Source: Apolygus lucorum (lineage: Eukaryota; Arthropoda; Insecta; Hemiptera; Miridae). Taken from it: DNA of 64,000 bases. Positions 19,901-30,624 of the stretch are shown piece by piece. The notes under the pieces were generated by a model. The model saw only the letters and a program-made list of their open reading frames with translations, was not told the DNA's origin and searched no databases. The stretch's first letter is position 1. Every line of letters starts with the position of its first letter. The DNA is taken from NCBI GenBank assembly GCA_009739505.2, contig CM019183.2, forward strand, positions 65,444,199 through 65,508,198. The letters run 5' to 3'. The position numbers and the translations under genes are program-made.

Positions 19901-22900
19901 AGGACTGAGGAATGCTGTAAGGTTGAAGAAATGGGAAGTCCCTACTGTTCAATCACCGTCCAAAAAAGTTGTAAGTAATTTTTTCTTTGGTCATTTGTTG
20001 GACAGCAGTACAAGTGGGTACAATGGTATATTCTAGTACAAGCAATTTTGTCCTCTTGAAGAAATATTCTGCCTACCTTCTATTCTATTTATGAAGATTG
20101 TAGAGTACAGATTCATCCACATCCTTACCACCTGTCTGCTGCACATATAAGTCGTCCCCCGCATTCAACATAATTTTTAATTCCAATTTCATTTTTCCCG
20201 TTGCAGCTCCCCGTTATAAAAACTCGCGCTGGAATTGTTGGCATCGAGAGAAACCTGGAGGAAAAGCAAAGGGCCACTGACCACTCCATTTCAGCAGCAT
20301 TTCAGGACCTTAGCAAGCTCATGGAGATGGCCAAAGACATGGTTTCTCTCTCCAAAACCATTTCAACGAAAATAAGGGTAAGCCGGTACTCGTGAATTAA
20401 TCTTGAAGAGAAGGAATGGATCCCCGATCACTTGTGAGCACAACTGACGTAATGTGCCTAATGTAATGCTTGTAGTCGAGAATCGATCTGATTAGATTAT
20501 TTATATCCAATTTATGACCTTTTTGGTTCGATGGTTCGTGAATTTTTTTAACCGAAAGTCTATTAAAATGTGATGGAAATGCTTTGAATAAAAAATGCAT
20601 GCGTTTTAAAATACATATGAGAAAAATAAACTTGCAAATGACTTCCCTAATCACGAAATTCTGATTAATTAAATTCCGATTAAGTACTTTAGTTTCGTGT
20701 TTTCTTCCAAATCTATAAAATGAAAACTTTTTTTTAAAGGACAAGCAAGGAGAAATAACGGACGATGAGACCATACAGTTCAAAAGCTACTTGCTCAGTC
20801 TGGGTATCGACGATCCGGTTACTCGTGTGGGTTATTATTCAGAATTGGATTTCGTTATGAACCTCGCTCGCCAAGTTGCTGAAATACTTGAAATACCAGT
20901 CCAAGTAAGAATGCATTTGAATACTGTTCAAGATAAATCTTTACTAATAGTTTATCTTTACCTAGTTAAGATAAATCTATACTTGGAGGATTTAGATTAA
21001 TTGCAAATCTAATATGTCTCCTAATCTAATCTACTTTTCTCCTCGATTGGAGTCAGGTCTTTCAATTGTAGGTGGTTCTCGCGTGACGTCACAGCTTTTG
21101 ATATTCTTGTTAAATCTAGTCTACCGGCCTTCCTCGGATGCCTGCCATCGTTGACCACTCATATTGGCAGTTCTTTGGCTAGTTAGCCTTATTTCAAACA
21201 TTTTAATGAAATTAACCAGTGTGAGCTCCCGCTCACTGGTGCGTCAAACTCAGTGGCGGAGCTAAGTTAATTCATTAACTTCCCTCCTGAACCCCCCCAT
21301 ACTGCAAGACACCACCTCCACCTGACGCATCAACTCCACCGAGGCAGGGAAGACAGCTGTCTTCCCCCACCATCACCGAAGCGTGCTATGTCACCTACTG
21401 GTGGAGTGGAGGGGAAGCCCCTTGGAGTTTCCAGAGCCTTGACCCCCACTTTAGTCCCCTCTCAGCTATCAAACAATATGGTCGACGAGAGCTCCGTACC
21501 CACGAACCATCTGTCCCCCCAGTTTATTACGCCCACATTGTAAGACCCAGTGACATCAATGTTCGCCACACCCTTCGCCACGCTGTATGACCCAGGGACA
21601 TCAACGCAGACGAACATCTGCTGGAAATGATTTTCCCCAGTGGAGAATGGTGGCCGCCATCTTGACGGAACGGTGGGTCATGCGTCGGCAGAAGACATTC
21701 TTATACCGTCATCTGCGGGCCTGCACAGCATATTACACTGTGGTCTAGAATGATAACCACTAGTGGAGGTTGCAATAGGGGTGGTCGACTGTTGATAGTC
21801 GCCTGCAATCGATTGTTTCGACGCGATCGATGCGTTGTGACAATGTATTCCCAGAATTTTTGCGAGGAATGATCACCACCCTTTAAAACACTGTGAAATT
21901 CAAAACACTGTCAACACAGATCAGAGGGAGGTTATCATTTCAGAGTCTTCTAGGAGGAAGGTTATCATTCTGTAAATTCCATCAATGTGAACCTTCCGCC
22001 AACTCTGCCTACCCCCTCCCTCCACCTCTGGTTTTCTCATCTTTCCGTTGTTCCTACCTTTCTGTTCTAATGAATCCAGCTTTACTTGAATGAATATGGT
22101 AGTGGGAGGCAGGAACAACTTAGCAGATGAGTTAGGTAAAGCTGGGTTCACATAAGCACAGTCGACGCGTTCAGGCATTTGATTGGTCGCGCCTCTGCCG
22201 CCAGATTACTTTTGGAGTGGACTGTTGCGATAAAAAAAAATTCAGATATTTGGACGCATCTAGGCGCAGCCAATCAAATGCCTGACTGCGTCGACATTGC
22301 TCTTGTGAACCCAGCTTTACAGGGTCAAAATACCTGAGAGGATCTCTAGTACTGATTAATCTCATGATTGAATCATTTTCAAGGTAGCTAGTCATTCTTC
22401 AGAACTCAACAAATGTTACTAGGCTGCACAACTAGGGACGAAATGAGACTGGTCAATGGGGGATGCGCCTTGATTTTTTTTAGATTTTTAATCGAAAGTA
22501 GACCTCATCCTGAGAATTTTGGCACCAACAGCGACCTTCTAGCGTGAGTAGATCTGTTTCTATGATTTTTCAAAGTTTCGACCGTTTATGACGTCACGCG
22601 CCCCTCTCGCCTGGGCGGGACCCCCCAGTCCACTGTGACGTCATAAACGGTCGAAACTTTAAAAATTCATAGGAAAAGATTTACACAGCAACTATGTAGA
22701 TCGACCCAACAAAACGGACTGTGTCAATTGATCGGGATTGTGGTCAAATGGAAATATACACCTTCTTCGCAGAGCTTTCGGTAAATTCATTATCTTCTTC
22801 AGGGCTCGAAGGATGTTAATTTAGCGATACCACCAAACGTAAATAAACATCCTTCGAGCCCTGAAGAAGGTAATAAATTTACCGAAAGCTCGGCGAAGAA

Positions 22901-25761
22901 GGTGTATATTTCCATTTGACCACAATCCCGATCAATTGACACAAAAGATTTACACACGCTAGAAGGTCGCTGTTGGTACCAAAATGCTCAGAATGAGGTC
23001 TACTTAGATTAAAAATAACAATAAATAGTTTTTCCTACCCAGGCGCACACCCTATTATGGCAGATGCTCGTGTATACTTCGCAGTGGGTAAAAATCGATT
23101 AAGACTCGACGATTCCACCTATACAGTAACCAAGGCTAACCACAGTAACCCTCAGCTCAATATTGATATTTCTTTTAGGAACAAGGTGGAATGATGTCGA
23201 TGGCGGATGCTTATTGCCGAGTGAATCGCGCGAGAGGTCTTGAGTTGTTGTCTCCCGAAGACCTCCTATCTGCTTGTCGTCACCTTGACAAGTTGTCCCC
23301 CTGCCACCTTCGCCTTCGAGAATTCGAGTCTGGAGTACAAATCATCCAGTCTTCGACACATAGTGACGAGTCTGTGATTGAGGATACCGTTGCCCAAGTG
23401 AGTGTATTCAATAAATGTATTGTAAGTGATCAGCAAGGGTAAAAAATGCTTTATTAGTCTGTAACTAATTGCTTCCGAGTCTACCAAGGTACGGAAGCTT
23501 TGTTTCCATTTTTCAAGGATGAAAAAAAAAAGTTCTCCAAAATCAAAATTTCCACTCGCGTTTTACGTTTCAGACCTTCCTGAACAATTTTGGTTCCGTG
23601 TCTGTCTGTCATGAAAACTTTGTAACCGGCGTAACTATACAACTATACGAAGTTATTGTCAGATTTCTATGAAATTTTCAGGGATTGTGCGGGTTGATGT
23701 GTAGACAGTCCCCTATGAAAATCATCAGCGACTGCGCATGCGCAAACGTGAATTTCCTTGTAACGGCCATAACTTCTACATTTTCCATCCGATTTCAATG
23801 AAATTTTCAGGGATGTTACAGATTATCTTGTTTTGATGCTTCGGATCATCTATACAATCGGGTTATGGATACGAGGAAGCTATGTGCCACACCCACTTGG
23901 CAGACGTTTTTTCCTTTCCATCTGGTTGGTCAATCTTCAAGTACTAAAGGATCAATTTTAAACTTTCCTGTTCCAAATTATGAACTCTGAACTCAGTTAT
24001 GCTTTGATTCTGAAATGTGTTATGTTAGACAGTGACGTGATAGACATGGTGTCAAATTCAGCCGGGAGTCTAATTTTCTTCTATTCTTGTAGGACCTAGA
24101 AAATCATTTGAAGTGTTTTAGGGACTACAACCAAAACGTGATCTTTGGCTAAATTTTGACTATGAGTTGGTAGATACTTTCAAAAGTAACAAAAATAGTA
24201 GTTGGTATCATGTTTATTTTTCTGAAAATGGTCTCATTTGATGAAGATTTTAAGTTTTTAATTGTTTACAATTTTGATTCCAAGTCTACCAAGGTAGCGG
24301 AAGCTTCGTTTTCACTTTTCAAGGATGAAAAAAATGTTCTCCAAAACCAAAATTTCCACTCGCGTTTTACGTTTCAGACCTTTCTGAACAATTTTGGTTC
24401 CGTGTCTGTCTGTCTGTCATGAATTCCTTGTAACGCGCATAACTATACGAAATTATTGTCCGATTTCTATGAAATTTTCAGGGATTGTGAGGTTGGTGTG
24501 TAGACGGTCCCCTATGAAAATCACCACCTTCGGACTGATAGTAGCCACTGCTCATGCTCAAACGTGATTTCCGTGTAACAGCCATAACTTTCACATTTTT
24601 TCATTCGATTTCGATGAAATTCTCAGGGATTATGCGGATTAGGTTGTAAACGGTTCCCTGGGAAAATCATCACTCCCGGACTGATAGTAGCCGCTGCGCA
24701 TGCGCAGATGTGAATTCCTTGTAACAGCCTTAACTTCCACATTTTCCATCCGATTTTGACGAAATTTCTCAAGATTGTTCAGGTTAGCGAGTAGATGGTC
24801 CCCTATGAGGATGTTGGAAGGTACTTAGAGATTGATGTTTTGAGATTAACTACTATGCATCGGATCATCTATTCTATTGGGTTATGGATACGAGGAAGCT
24901 ATGTGCCACACCCACTTGGCAGACTTTTTTTCTTTATCATGAATCTTTTTTGAACAATCGACTTTAGCAGAATAGTCATTCAAGCCGACTCGGCGCCTAA
25001 CAGTGATGTCAACCCGATACTCAAATTCTTGCTACACTCTCTGCGTGTCAGACGTGAGTTTCAATCGCCGCAGTTATTCTTCCTTTGAGATCTTTTAAGG
25101 TTCTCGGTAAAGGAGAGTTGAAACCCGTATCTTTAACATACCCTCATAAGAAAAAATCGTAGGGGGTTAGATCAGGGCTTCTAGAAAGGGAAGCCAGTGG
25201 TGAAGTGCATTGTTACGAACTGGCTGACGACCAATCCAACTTTCTGTTGAGCAGTTGCCATCTTGACACAAACATCGTGGCGACGGGCTACCCCGTTGCG
25301 ATCTACCGAACTGAACGAAACTTCAGAACTTCCCGAACTCAATAATAACAACAGTAGCGCTCTACAATGTGCGGTTGCCGGGAAATGAATTTTCAAAGTT
25401 GTATTCATTTTGACTCACCCTGTATATTCTAAAAAATGTTTCTTGAACGTTGAACATGATTTGACAAGAAATAAACAAGGTACAAGACCTTACCATAAGC
25501 TCGTAAACTCAATCTCATGATTCACAAAATGATGCAAGTCGTTCTTTTAACCTGTAATCCATCAACTAATAAATTTTTGTTTTGCAGATCGAAAGAAGCG
25601 GGACTTTAACACCAGAAGAAGTGTCACAAAAAATGGGTTTGTCGCTCCTCCTCGCCCGTGAGCGCCTGATAACAACAGAAAAGGCTGGCAAAATTTGTCG
25701 GGACGAATCAATAGAAGGTCTTCGCTTTTACCCTAACCTGTTCCTCCAAAGAGAGACGTGA
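16944..25761 (+). CDS. Vps36: VPS36, ESCRT-II complex subunit
   Basis: VPS36 is part of ESCRT-II (with VPS22/SNF8 and VPS25), which sorts ubiquitinated membrane proteins into endosomal multivesicular bodies. Coding exons: 16944-17039, 17573-17633, 17894-18028, 19816-19970, 20207-20377, 20740-20904, 23179-23397, 25588-25761. All introns are GT-AG and all phases join, giving 391 residues (human is 386). Residues 1 to about 140 form the GLUE domain (phosphoinositide and ubiquitin binding): MDRFEHAFPYLLDGEE, LLLTSHRLIWGAPG, IKFSFKDG. Residue 158 onward begins AGIVGIERNLEEK, typical of the family. The C-terminal winged-helix part includes KQGEITDDETIQFKSYLLS, VNRARGLELLSPEDL and GLRFYPNLF. No NZF zinc fingers of the yeast type are inserted. 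Introns 3, 6 and 7 are loaded with repeats, including a truncated R2 copy and a 647-bp foldback; the exons are intact. Confidence 0.97.
18079..18742 (+). pseudogene. 5'-truncated R2-like element in VPS36 intron 3
   Basis: Collinear with about 11921-12620 of the full element: it carries the CCHC knuckle region, the PD...D endonuclease residues and the 3' UTR start. It lacks the 5' part (no reverse transcriptase), has a 12-base loss where the full element has AGCGGCTGGGAT, plus other small deletions that break the frame, and lacks the 3' UTR stem-loop and A-rich tail. It is dead, and typical of incomplete target-primed reverse transcription followed by decay. The 3' end abuts a reverse B-family fragment. 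Confidence 0.88.
18743..18935 (-). repeat. B-family fragment, reverse
   Basis: Contains AATTTCATCGAAATCGGATG, GTAGAAGTTATGGC and a variant of the palindrome (GTGCATGCGCAG near 18828), then GGGGACCATC. It is directly downstream of the truncated R2 copy. Confidence 0.7.
19024..19670. repeat. 647-bp foldback element in VPS36 intron 3
   Basis: Arms of about 270 bp (19024-19292 and 19402-19670) are inverse complements, from TTGTAGTTATA... at the left to ...TATAACTACAA at the right, with a loop of about 110 bp. Arm sequence includes GGGCAAACTGTGGCCCC and its complement. Differences between arms are few. There is no coding capacity. Transcribed within the VPS36 pre-mRNA it would form a long hairpin. 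Confidence 0.88.
20905..22135. other. VPS36 intron 6, first part
   Basis: Mostly unrecognised sequence. The part from about 21060 to 22100 is richer in GC than its surroundings, with a TGACGTCA at about 21076, but no exon with a supported frame is seen. Confidence 0.4.
22136..22320. mobile_element. 185-bp MITE with GTAAAGCTGGGTTCACA inverted ends
   Basis: Perfect 17-bp terminal inverted repeats, GTAAAGCTGGGTTCACA and its complement. Inverted homology continues inwards (GTCGACGC, CAGGCATTTGATTGG) around a short AT-rich centre with an A run. It is non-autonomous. It lies in VPS36 intron 6. Confidence 0.8.
22455..23055. repeat. M-family inverted-repeat MITE, copy 4, interrupted
   Basis: The left end GGGGGATGCGCC and right end GGCGCACACCC match the other copies. 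TGACGTCA is present in both arms near 22590 and 22636. The right arm is split by a 255-bp insertion at 22688-22942. Confidence 0.8.
22688..22942. mobile_element. Nested foldback with 14-bp target duplication
   Basis: The direct repeats AAAAGATTTACACA at 22674-22687 and 22943-22956 flank it, and the undisrupted sequence is present once in M copy 2 (near 5149-5168, reverse strand). Inside, arms of about 100 bp (from GTGTCAATTGATCGGGATTG at 22721 to its complement ending 22942) enclose a short loop near 22830; the left end has about 33 extra bases. A related degenerate copy is at about 31550-31720. Confidence 0.85.
23468..23912 (+). repeat. B-family repeat, copy in VPS36 intron 7 (first)
   Basis: It starts with the CTTCCGAGTCTACCAAGGTA hairpin block (one base shortened) and includes GTCTGTCTGTC, a perfect TGCGCATGCGCA near 23736 and the standard end TGCCACACCCACTTGGCAGA. 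Confidence 0.78.
24276..24928 (+). repeat. B-family repeat, long copy in VPS36 intron 7 (second)
   Basis: The hairpin block is at 24281-24304, followed by three or four internal units each ending in a TCCCCTATGAAAATC-like block, a perfect TGCGCATGCGCA near 24694, and the end TGCCACACCCACTTGGCAGA. Confidence 0.78.
24960..25433 (-). pseudogene. Internally deleted mariner-like transposase remnant
   Basis: On the - strand the element begins with ACAGGGTGAGTCAAAATGAA, followed by a short start MATAQQKVGLVVSQF. The frame then jumps to a C-terminal piece resembling mariner-type transposases (DLTPYDFFL, a stop, GYVKD...LKGRITAAIETHV) with several stops. The middle of the transposase, including most of the catalytic triad, is missing. 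The assignment to the Tc1/mariner group rests on these two motifs. Confidence 0.65.
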
Positions 25762-26194
25762 ATTGATGAAGTTGTCATAATATTCTAAAGTTGATGTTGA
25801 GAAAATTTTCAGCCCGATGATTGGATACAGGTGGCATTAAACTAAAACACGAAAATGTACGTTTTTTGCTCTCAGTGATCGAGTAAAACCAAAATATGGC
25901 GAACAGCGTCGTACCTATGGACTCTTTCGTTATGGTCTCCCCTGAGGCTGAAAATGTGTTGTAGTGGTTGAATTACCTCGGTTTTACTGCTCCTGGTCCA
26001 CCCATATTAAAATCATGTTAATCCCACACACAAAGACCATCATAAACCGAGAGATCTAGCCAGAATTCCTAATGTCAGTCGAATTTACACAAATATCTGA
26101 CTGTTCATGGACGTACAGTCCGGTTCTGAACTGTTTTTCGGATTTTGGTTCATAATTTTTCAATATGAGCCTTAGAAATTTAGCAAGGAAAACA
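25762..26194. other. VPS36 3' UTR and intergenic sequence
   Basis: An ATTAAA-type polyadenylation variant at about 25836 is the best candidate signal. Nothing else is recognised. Confidence 0.4.
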
Positions 26195-26772
26195 AATTTA
26201 CCCCCCCCCCCTCAAAATTTGGCAGTTTACGTTTCAAGATACTTAGAATCCGAAAATCGAACACAAAAAATTTCCGTCCATCCCTCGTAAGCGGGACTTG
26301 CCTGTTATCATGAACTGAATTTGATGAAATTTGGGGCTCCAGCTTTTGGTTAGTGTCAAGCACTTCTAAGAGGTTAAAAATACTTGGGGGTTGTAATTTT
26401 CAAAACGAGCATGCTCGAAAACTCTCCACATAACGGGTTTTTCATCAATTTAAAATAGAATAATTCTATTAAAAATTCAATTATTGAATTTTTAGAATCG
26501 GATGAAACCACCCTGAGCTCTGTAGGACAAATTGGCTCTCTTCAAGGACTAGAGGATTGGACTGTAAAACACGAGTGTGAATCGCATAACACTGATCACT
26601 GTCACAAATGGGCCTAATATCTGTTCAAATTTCAAGTGATCAAATTCTTTGACCATCAGTTTCACGTCACTCTGTTGGGCTCTGATAGTACCTTTTAATG
26701 GAAAAGACGAGTTCTACTATGCAGTTAAATAATAAACCATTGTGTAATCATTTACAACGTTTTTTTTTTCTG
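26195..26772 (-). repeat. C-family dispersed repeat, copy d
   Basis: Reverse orientation: CCCCCCCCCTCAAAATTTGG, ACGTTTCAAGATAC, CTCTGTAGGACAAATTGGC, then AATAATAAACCATTGTGTAA and the terminal AACGTTTTTTTTTT. About 50 bp downstream, 26822-26884 repeats 1165-1225 almost exactly (AAGTTTATTAGAAAGAACTA). Confidence 0.7.
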
Positions 26773-26884
26773 AATGCTGGACCCATCGGAGACTGTAAAA
26801 TACCTTTAAAAACACCTTACTGATTTCACACCTTCACTATCAAGTTTATTAGAAAGAACTAAACGCTTCACACTCGATTCGAAA

Positions 26885-27479
26885 TGCTTGCATTCGAGTC
26901 TGCAACACATTGGGACATTTTCATGTGTGTGAAAGTAAGGTTGTTATTTCATGTACCCAAGCATCATAATAAGAAAACAGTTGATTGTTCTCTACGCAAC
27001 ACAGTGAGTATTTTATTTATTGGTCGCGTGAGCAAGTTTTCCTGACGATTTTTCAGTTTATGTGCCAAAGCAAAGACATGAAAATGTCAAAAAACCACCC
27101 CCGTATGTCTCGGCTTGTTAAAAGGAAATGTAGTTTTCCCAGAATGTGTGCGTTTGGGGGTCCAGTCACACCTGAGCTCAAGTTGCTCAGTCAAAACTGA
27201 AAACGAAAATTAATTTGAACTAGTCAGTTCCTCTACCTGCATTCATAAGCAACTCCTGCTGCAAGTGCCTTTCATATCACAAAGTAATTCATAAAATGTA
27301 TTATAAACAAGGTTGTTTCTCTTCTAGCACTACAAAACTCTAGTTCTTTGTAGACACAAGGCTTGATGAATCATGAAGGCTTGTTGATTCATATTTTAGA
27401 CGGCCACAAACCAGAAACCCAACCTTTCTAATCTCAATTGACTTTTTGCCGAGGTTGCAAATATTTGCTCCCTAGCGGT
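26885..27479. other. Unassigned intergenic stretch
   Basis: No exon, repeat relationship or RNA gene is recognised. Confidence 0.45.
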
Positions 27480-28168
27480 TCATGCAGCTTATACAAAATC
27501 CATACAAAAAGAAAGGGGGTTTGTTCAGCGAGTGATTGGAGAGTGCAGCAACGAATTTCATCCACTTCGGGATACCAACCGTGAGTTCCTCACTCCTGCC
27601 ATCTTCGGACGAGAAGTAACTCCCCAAGAACACTATTTATTGTCACTACCAATAAAACTGGGAGGGATGGCTTTAGAAAACCCTGTGCTTACCTCAAACG
27701 ATGCATACAATTCATCCCAACGAACGACTGAAGTGCCAACTTTTGCAATTAAGACCGGGATTCGACTCGAGTGAACATTGGGTCCATGTAAGAAACGTTC
27801 AAGCCCTAGAAAGAACAGCGCGGAAAGACAGAGAAGCCAAGAAGTCATCGCACTTTTGCCATGAAAGCAAATAAGAGCAGTTAGTCGTATAGTGGCAGGC
27901 AATGCATCCCAATGGCTGGCCGTACTACCATTGGCAAGGGACAACCTAGATCTCTCTCGCAGCCAGTTCACAGATACACACGCACTGAGATATGGGCAGG
28001 AGGTGCGAGGTCTTCCTTCTTCCTGTGAAGGCTGCGGAGAGGTAATGGACACCACCCACGCTCTCAACTGTCGGAAAGGAGGTCCGGTCATTCAAGGGCA
28101 CAACACTGTCAGAAATGAATGTGTGAGACTTGCAAGCCTTGCATGGGGTAGGGTCGGAATTGAACCCA
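27480..28168 (+). pseudogene. LINE remnant A, 5' segment
   Basis: The frame first reads CSNEFHPLRDTNREFLTPAI... LLSLPIKLGGMALENP, then, after a frameshift, NASQWLAVLPLARDNL, THALRYGQEVRGLP, a Cys/His cluster CEGCGEVMDTTHALNC, and HNTVRNECVRLASLAWG. These are characteristic of the region downstream of the reverse transcriptase in some non-LTR retrotransposons. Frames are broken and the 5' part is absent. The remnant is interrupted by another LINE and continues at 29806. Confidence 0.65.
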
Positions 28169-29752
28169 TCATTTATTTTTATTTATTTCTTTATTAATCG
28201 AAACGGGCAAGCCCATAACAATATAAACATACTTTTTGCTAACAATATTTAATGTGACAAAAACTGAATTAATGTAACACTGTCCACGTTAAAAAATTGA
28301 AAACTATGGCAATGAAATAACACTTCTCGTTCTATTTTGACTTAGAATAATGAGCAACACTTCTCGACGTATGAGAGTCAATGATTGATGAAAGAAGTCA
28401 ACGTCCGGGCAACTGGATATGTAAAAGTTCGCTTCTCTTGGCAGACGAGACAGAGGGCCATTGTAAAGGTAATTCGTGCGAGAGAAGGGAATCCAAAAAA
28501 GCGAGTGTGATCTTGAGCTGAGTCGGGGGGTCAAGAAATTTATCCTGGTCAGGAGGAATGGTGAGTCGACCGAACCCGTCAGCAGCTTGTGGAAAAATGC
28601 CAAGTCGGCTAAGCGCCTGCGGTCTACTAGGTCGAGAGTCCAGCATATCCCATTCAACTCCGCATAGTCCACTGAATCCCGGGGTAAATGGAGCTTGAAG
28701 GCTATGTACCGGAGGAACCTATGGCGGATTCGTTCCAATTGGTAAATTTGGTACTTGTAATACGGACTCCAAATAATGGAAGCATATTCAAGGACTGGTA
28801 AAACCAGTGCCTTGTTAAGAGTCACTATTGCTGGCTTCTGGTCGAATTCCCTAGTATTTCGCTTAATGAATGCAAGCAGTTTCATTGCCTTGCACGATAT
28901 GGTGGCTATGTGGTTCGAGAAAGTGAGATTATGGTCCATTAAAACTCCTAGATCGCGAACCGAAGATACCCTGACCAGATGAGTGTTTTTTATATGGTAG
29001 TCGTAGTGGATGGGGGATTCAGACCGATGGAAGGTCATCGCCGAGCATTTGGATGTGTTTAGGGCCAAGCTGTTGGACGAGCACCACAAGAAAAGTGCAT
29101 TGATGGAAGTCTGGAGATCCTGGCAGTCGCAGATCGACTCAACAGTACGGTACAACTTCAAATCGTCCGCAAAAAGCAAATACCTTGTTCCACCCAGCAC
29201 AGCGTTAACGCTATTTATTACAAGCAAGAACATCAGTGGCCCAATGTGAGAACCCTGCGGAACCCCTGAGGTGGCCAAGAATGGCCTCGATTGGACATCC
29301 TTCAAACGGACGATAAGTGAACGTTCACTCAGGTAATTCGAGATCCACTCAAGGAAGACTCCAAACACCCCAAGAGACTCGAGCACTGACAAGATGAGCG
29401 GATGTGACAACTTGTCGAAGGCTTTAGAAAAGTCGGTTGATACTAAATCGACTTACTGACCAGCCTCGAAAGCTCGCAAGGTGTACTCCTGGAACTCCGC
29501 GAGGTTCGAGACCGTAGACCTCCTCCGCATGAAACCATGCTGCTCTGGTACGAGATAGGATGAAAGGAGTGGGGTAATTTGCTTGACGACCAGTTTTTCT
29601 AGAATCTTCGGCAAGGTCGACGAGGAGCAAACTGGTCGGAATTGCCTTATATCAGTTTTGTCTCCTCCTTTGTGGATAGGTGTAACAAATGATGACTTCC
29701 ATTGAGAGGGAAATTTGCCAGATTGTAGCGACAAATTAAAAAGATATTTATT
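28169..29752 (-). pseudogene. 5'-truncated jockey-like LINE with one in-frame stop
   Basis: The - strand frame 29734-28304 encodes a reverse transcriptase: PTPIHKGG-like motif (FVTPIHKGGDKTDIRQFRP), DFSKAFDKLSHPL, SGVPQGSHIGPLMF and the catalytic LLFADDLKLY. It ends in a C-terminal domain with ASIIWSPYYKYQIYQLERIR. A single TAA at 29453-29455, between EAGQ and VDLVSTD, interrupts an otherwise continuous frame. There is no endonuclease domain, so it is 5'-truncated. The 3' end has AATAAA-type repeats near 28169-28195. It is inserted, in reverse, into LINE remnant A. Confidence 0.82.
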
Positions 29753-29805
29753 AGGTATAGGGGTGACTAGACTCTAGTCACCCCTATAGACTCTAGTCAC
29801 TAGAG

Positions 29806-30235
29806 ATGTTCGGCATGACTTCAGCACGACAGGGGGAAACAGAAAATGAAACGACCGCTCTCGTTGCAGACGGCATAATAAATGCCGACGCCACCTCTTA
29901 CTCTTCTCAAGACTGGGTTGCCATTTCAAGAGATGCTGCTCGAGCCAAGCACCGAAAATACGACCAGACAGCAGAAGGCCTCGTGGCTCTTTCACCCCTT
30001 TCATTTTTTCGTGCGATGGTGTGCTGCATAAAGAGTTCGAACGGTTTGAAAAACGTCTCACCCACACACTGGCAGAAAAATGGTACAAGCCTATATCCGT
30101 GGTTGCTGGTTGGATTCGAATAGAAGTGCAGTAGCTTTACTTCTTCGTGGCTCCAGGAGGGAAGCAAGGTCTTGAGGCCTCGAGGATGGCTCCTCTTCCT
30201 CTTCTCAAAGATTAGAATGACTATGACGCTTCGCC
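29806..30235 (+). pseudogene. LINE remnant A, 3' segment
   Basis: Continues the element broken at 28168: SQDWVAISRDAARAKHRKYD, then SNGLKNVSPTHWQKNG and LYPWLLVGFE with frame breaks. In related elements these motifs follow the Cys/His cluster seen at about 28010-28080, which supports the jockey-like element being an insertion. Confidence 0.55.
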
Positions 30236-30624
30236 ACTAACCACCGCCCCCGTCCGACACGAAACGTCAACCAAAAGGAATTTCAGGACTTCACATTGTT
30301 CAAAATAAAAAGAAATTGATTTCTTTTAAAAAAATTGACGCCTTTTATTATCATATTTATTGTGATGAAACATTTTCCATCATCCCAACATTATGGCACA
30401 TCGTTGGTGTAGGCAGTACACCTAATAAACTAGTTCTATAATATTAAAATATATGAACATCTGCAATCGGTGGGTTCGTAAAATTAAAATAATGACTGTA
30501 TCAATGACGTAGAGAAGTAGCTTAAAATTACTTCACGATAATCGTTAGAGGGCATTTGAATCATGGTGAATACGCATACATGGTCGGAGGCAAGATCGGT
30601 GGCAAGTTTTCTAGATTTCTTTCG
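30236..30624. other. 3' flank of the DHRS7-like gene
   Basis: Probable 3' UTR of the reverse-strand gene; AATAAA on the - strand occurs near 30345-30361. Nothing else is seen. Confidence 0.4.

Noticed and set aside
26985..27200. 71-codon open frame as a small gene
   Set aside because: No recognisable domain or promoter context; length within chance expectation.
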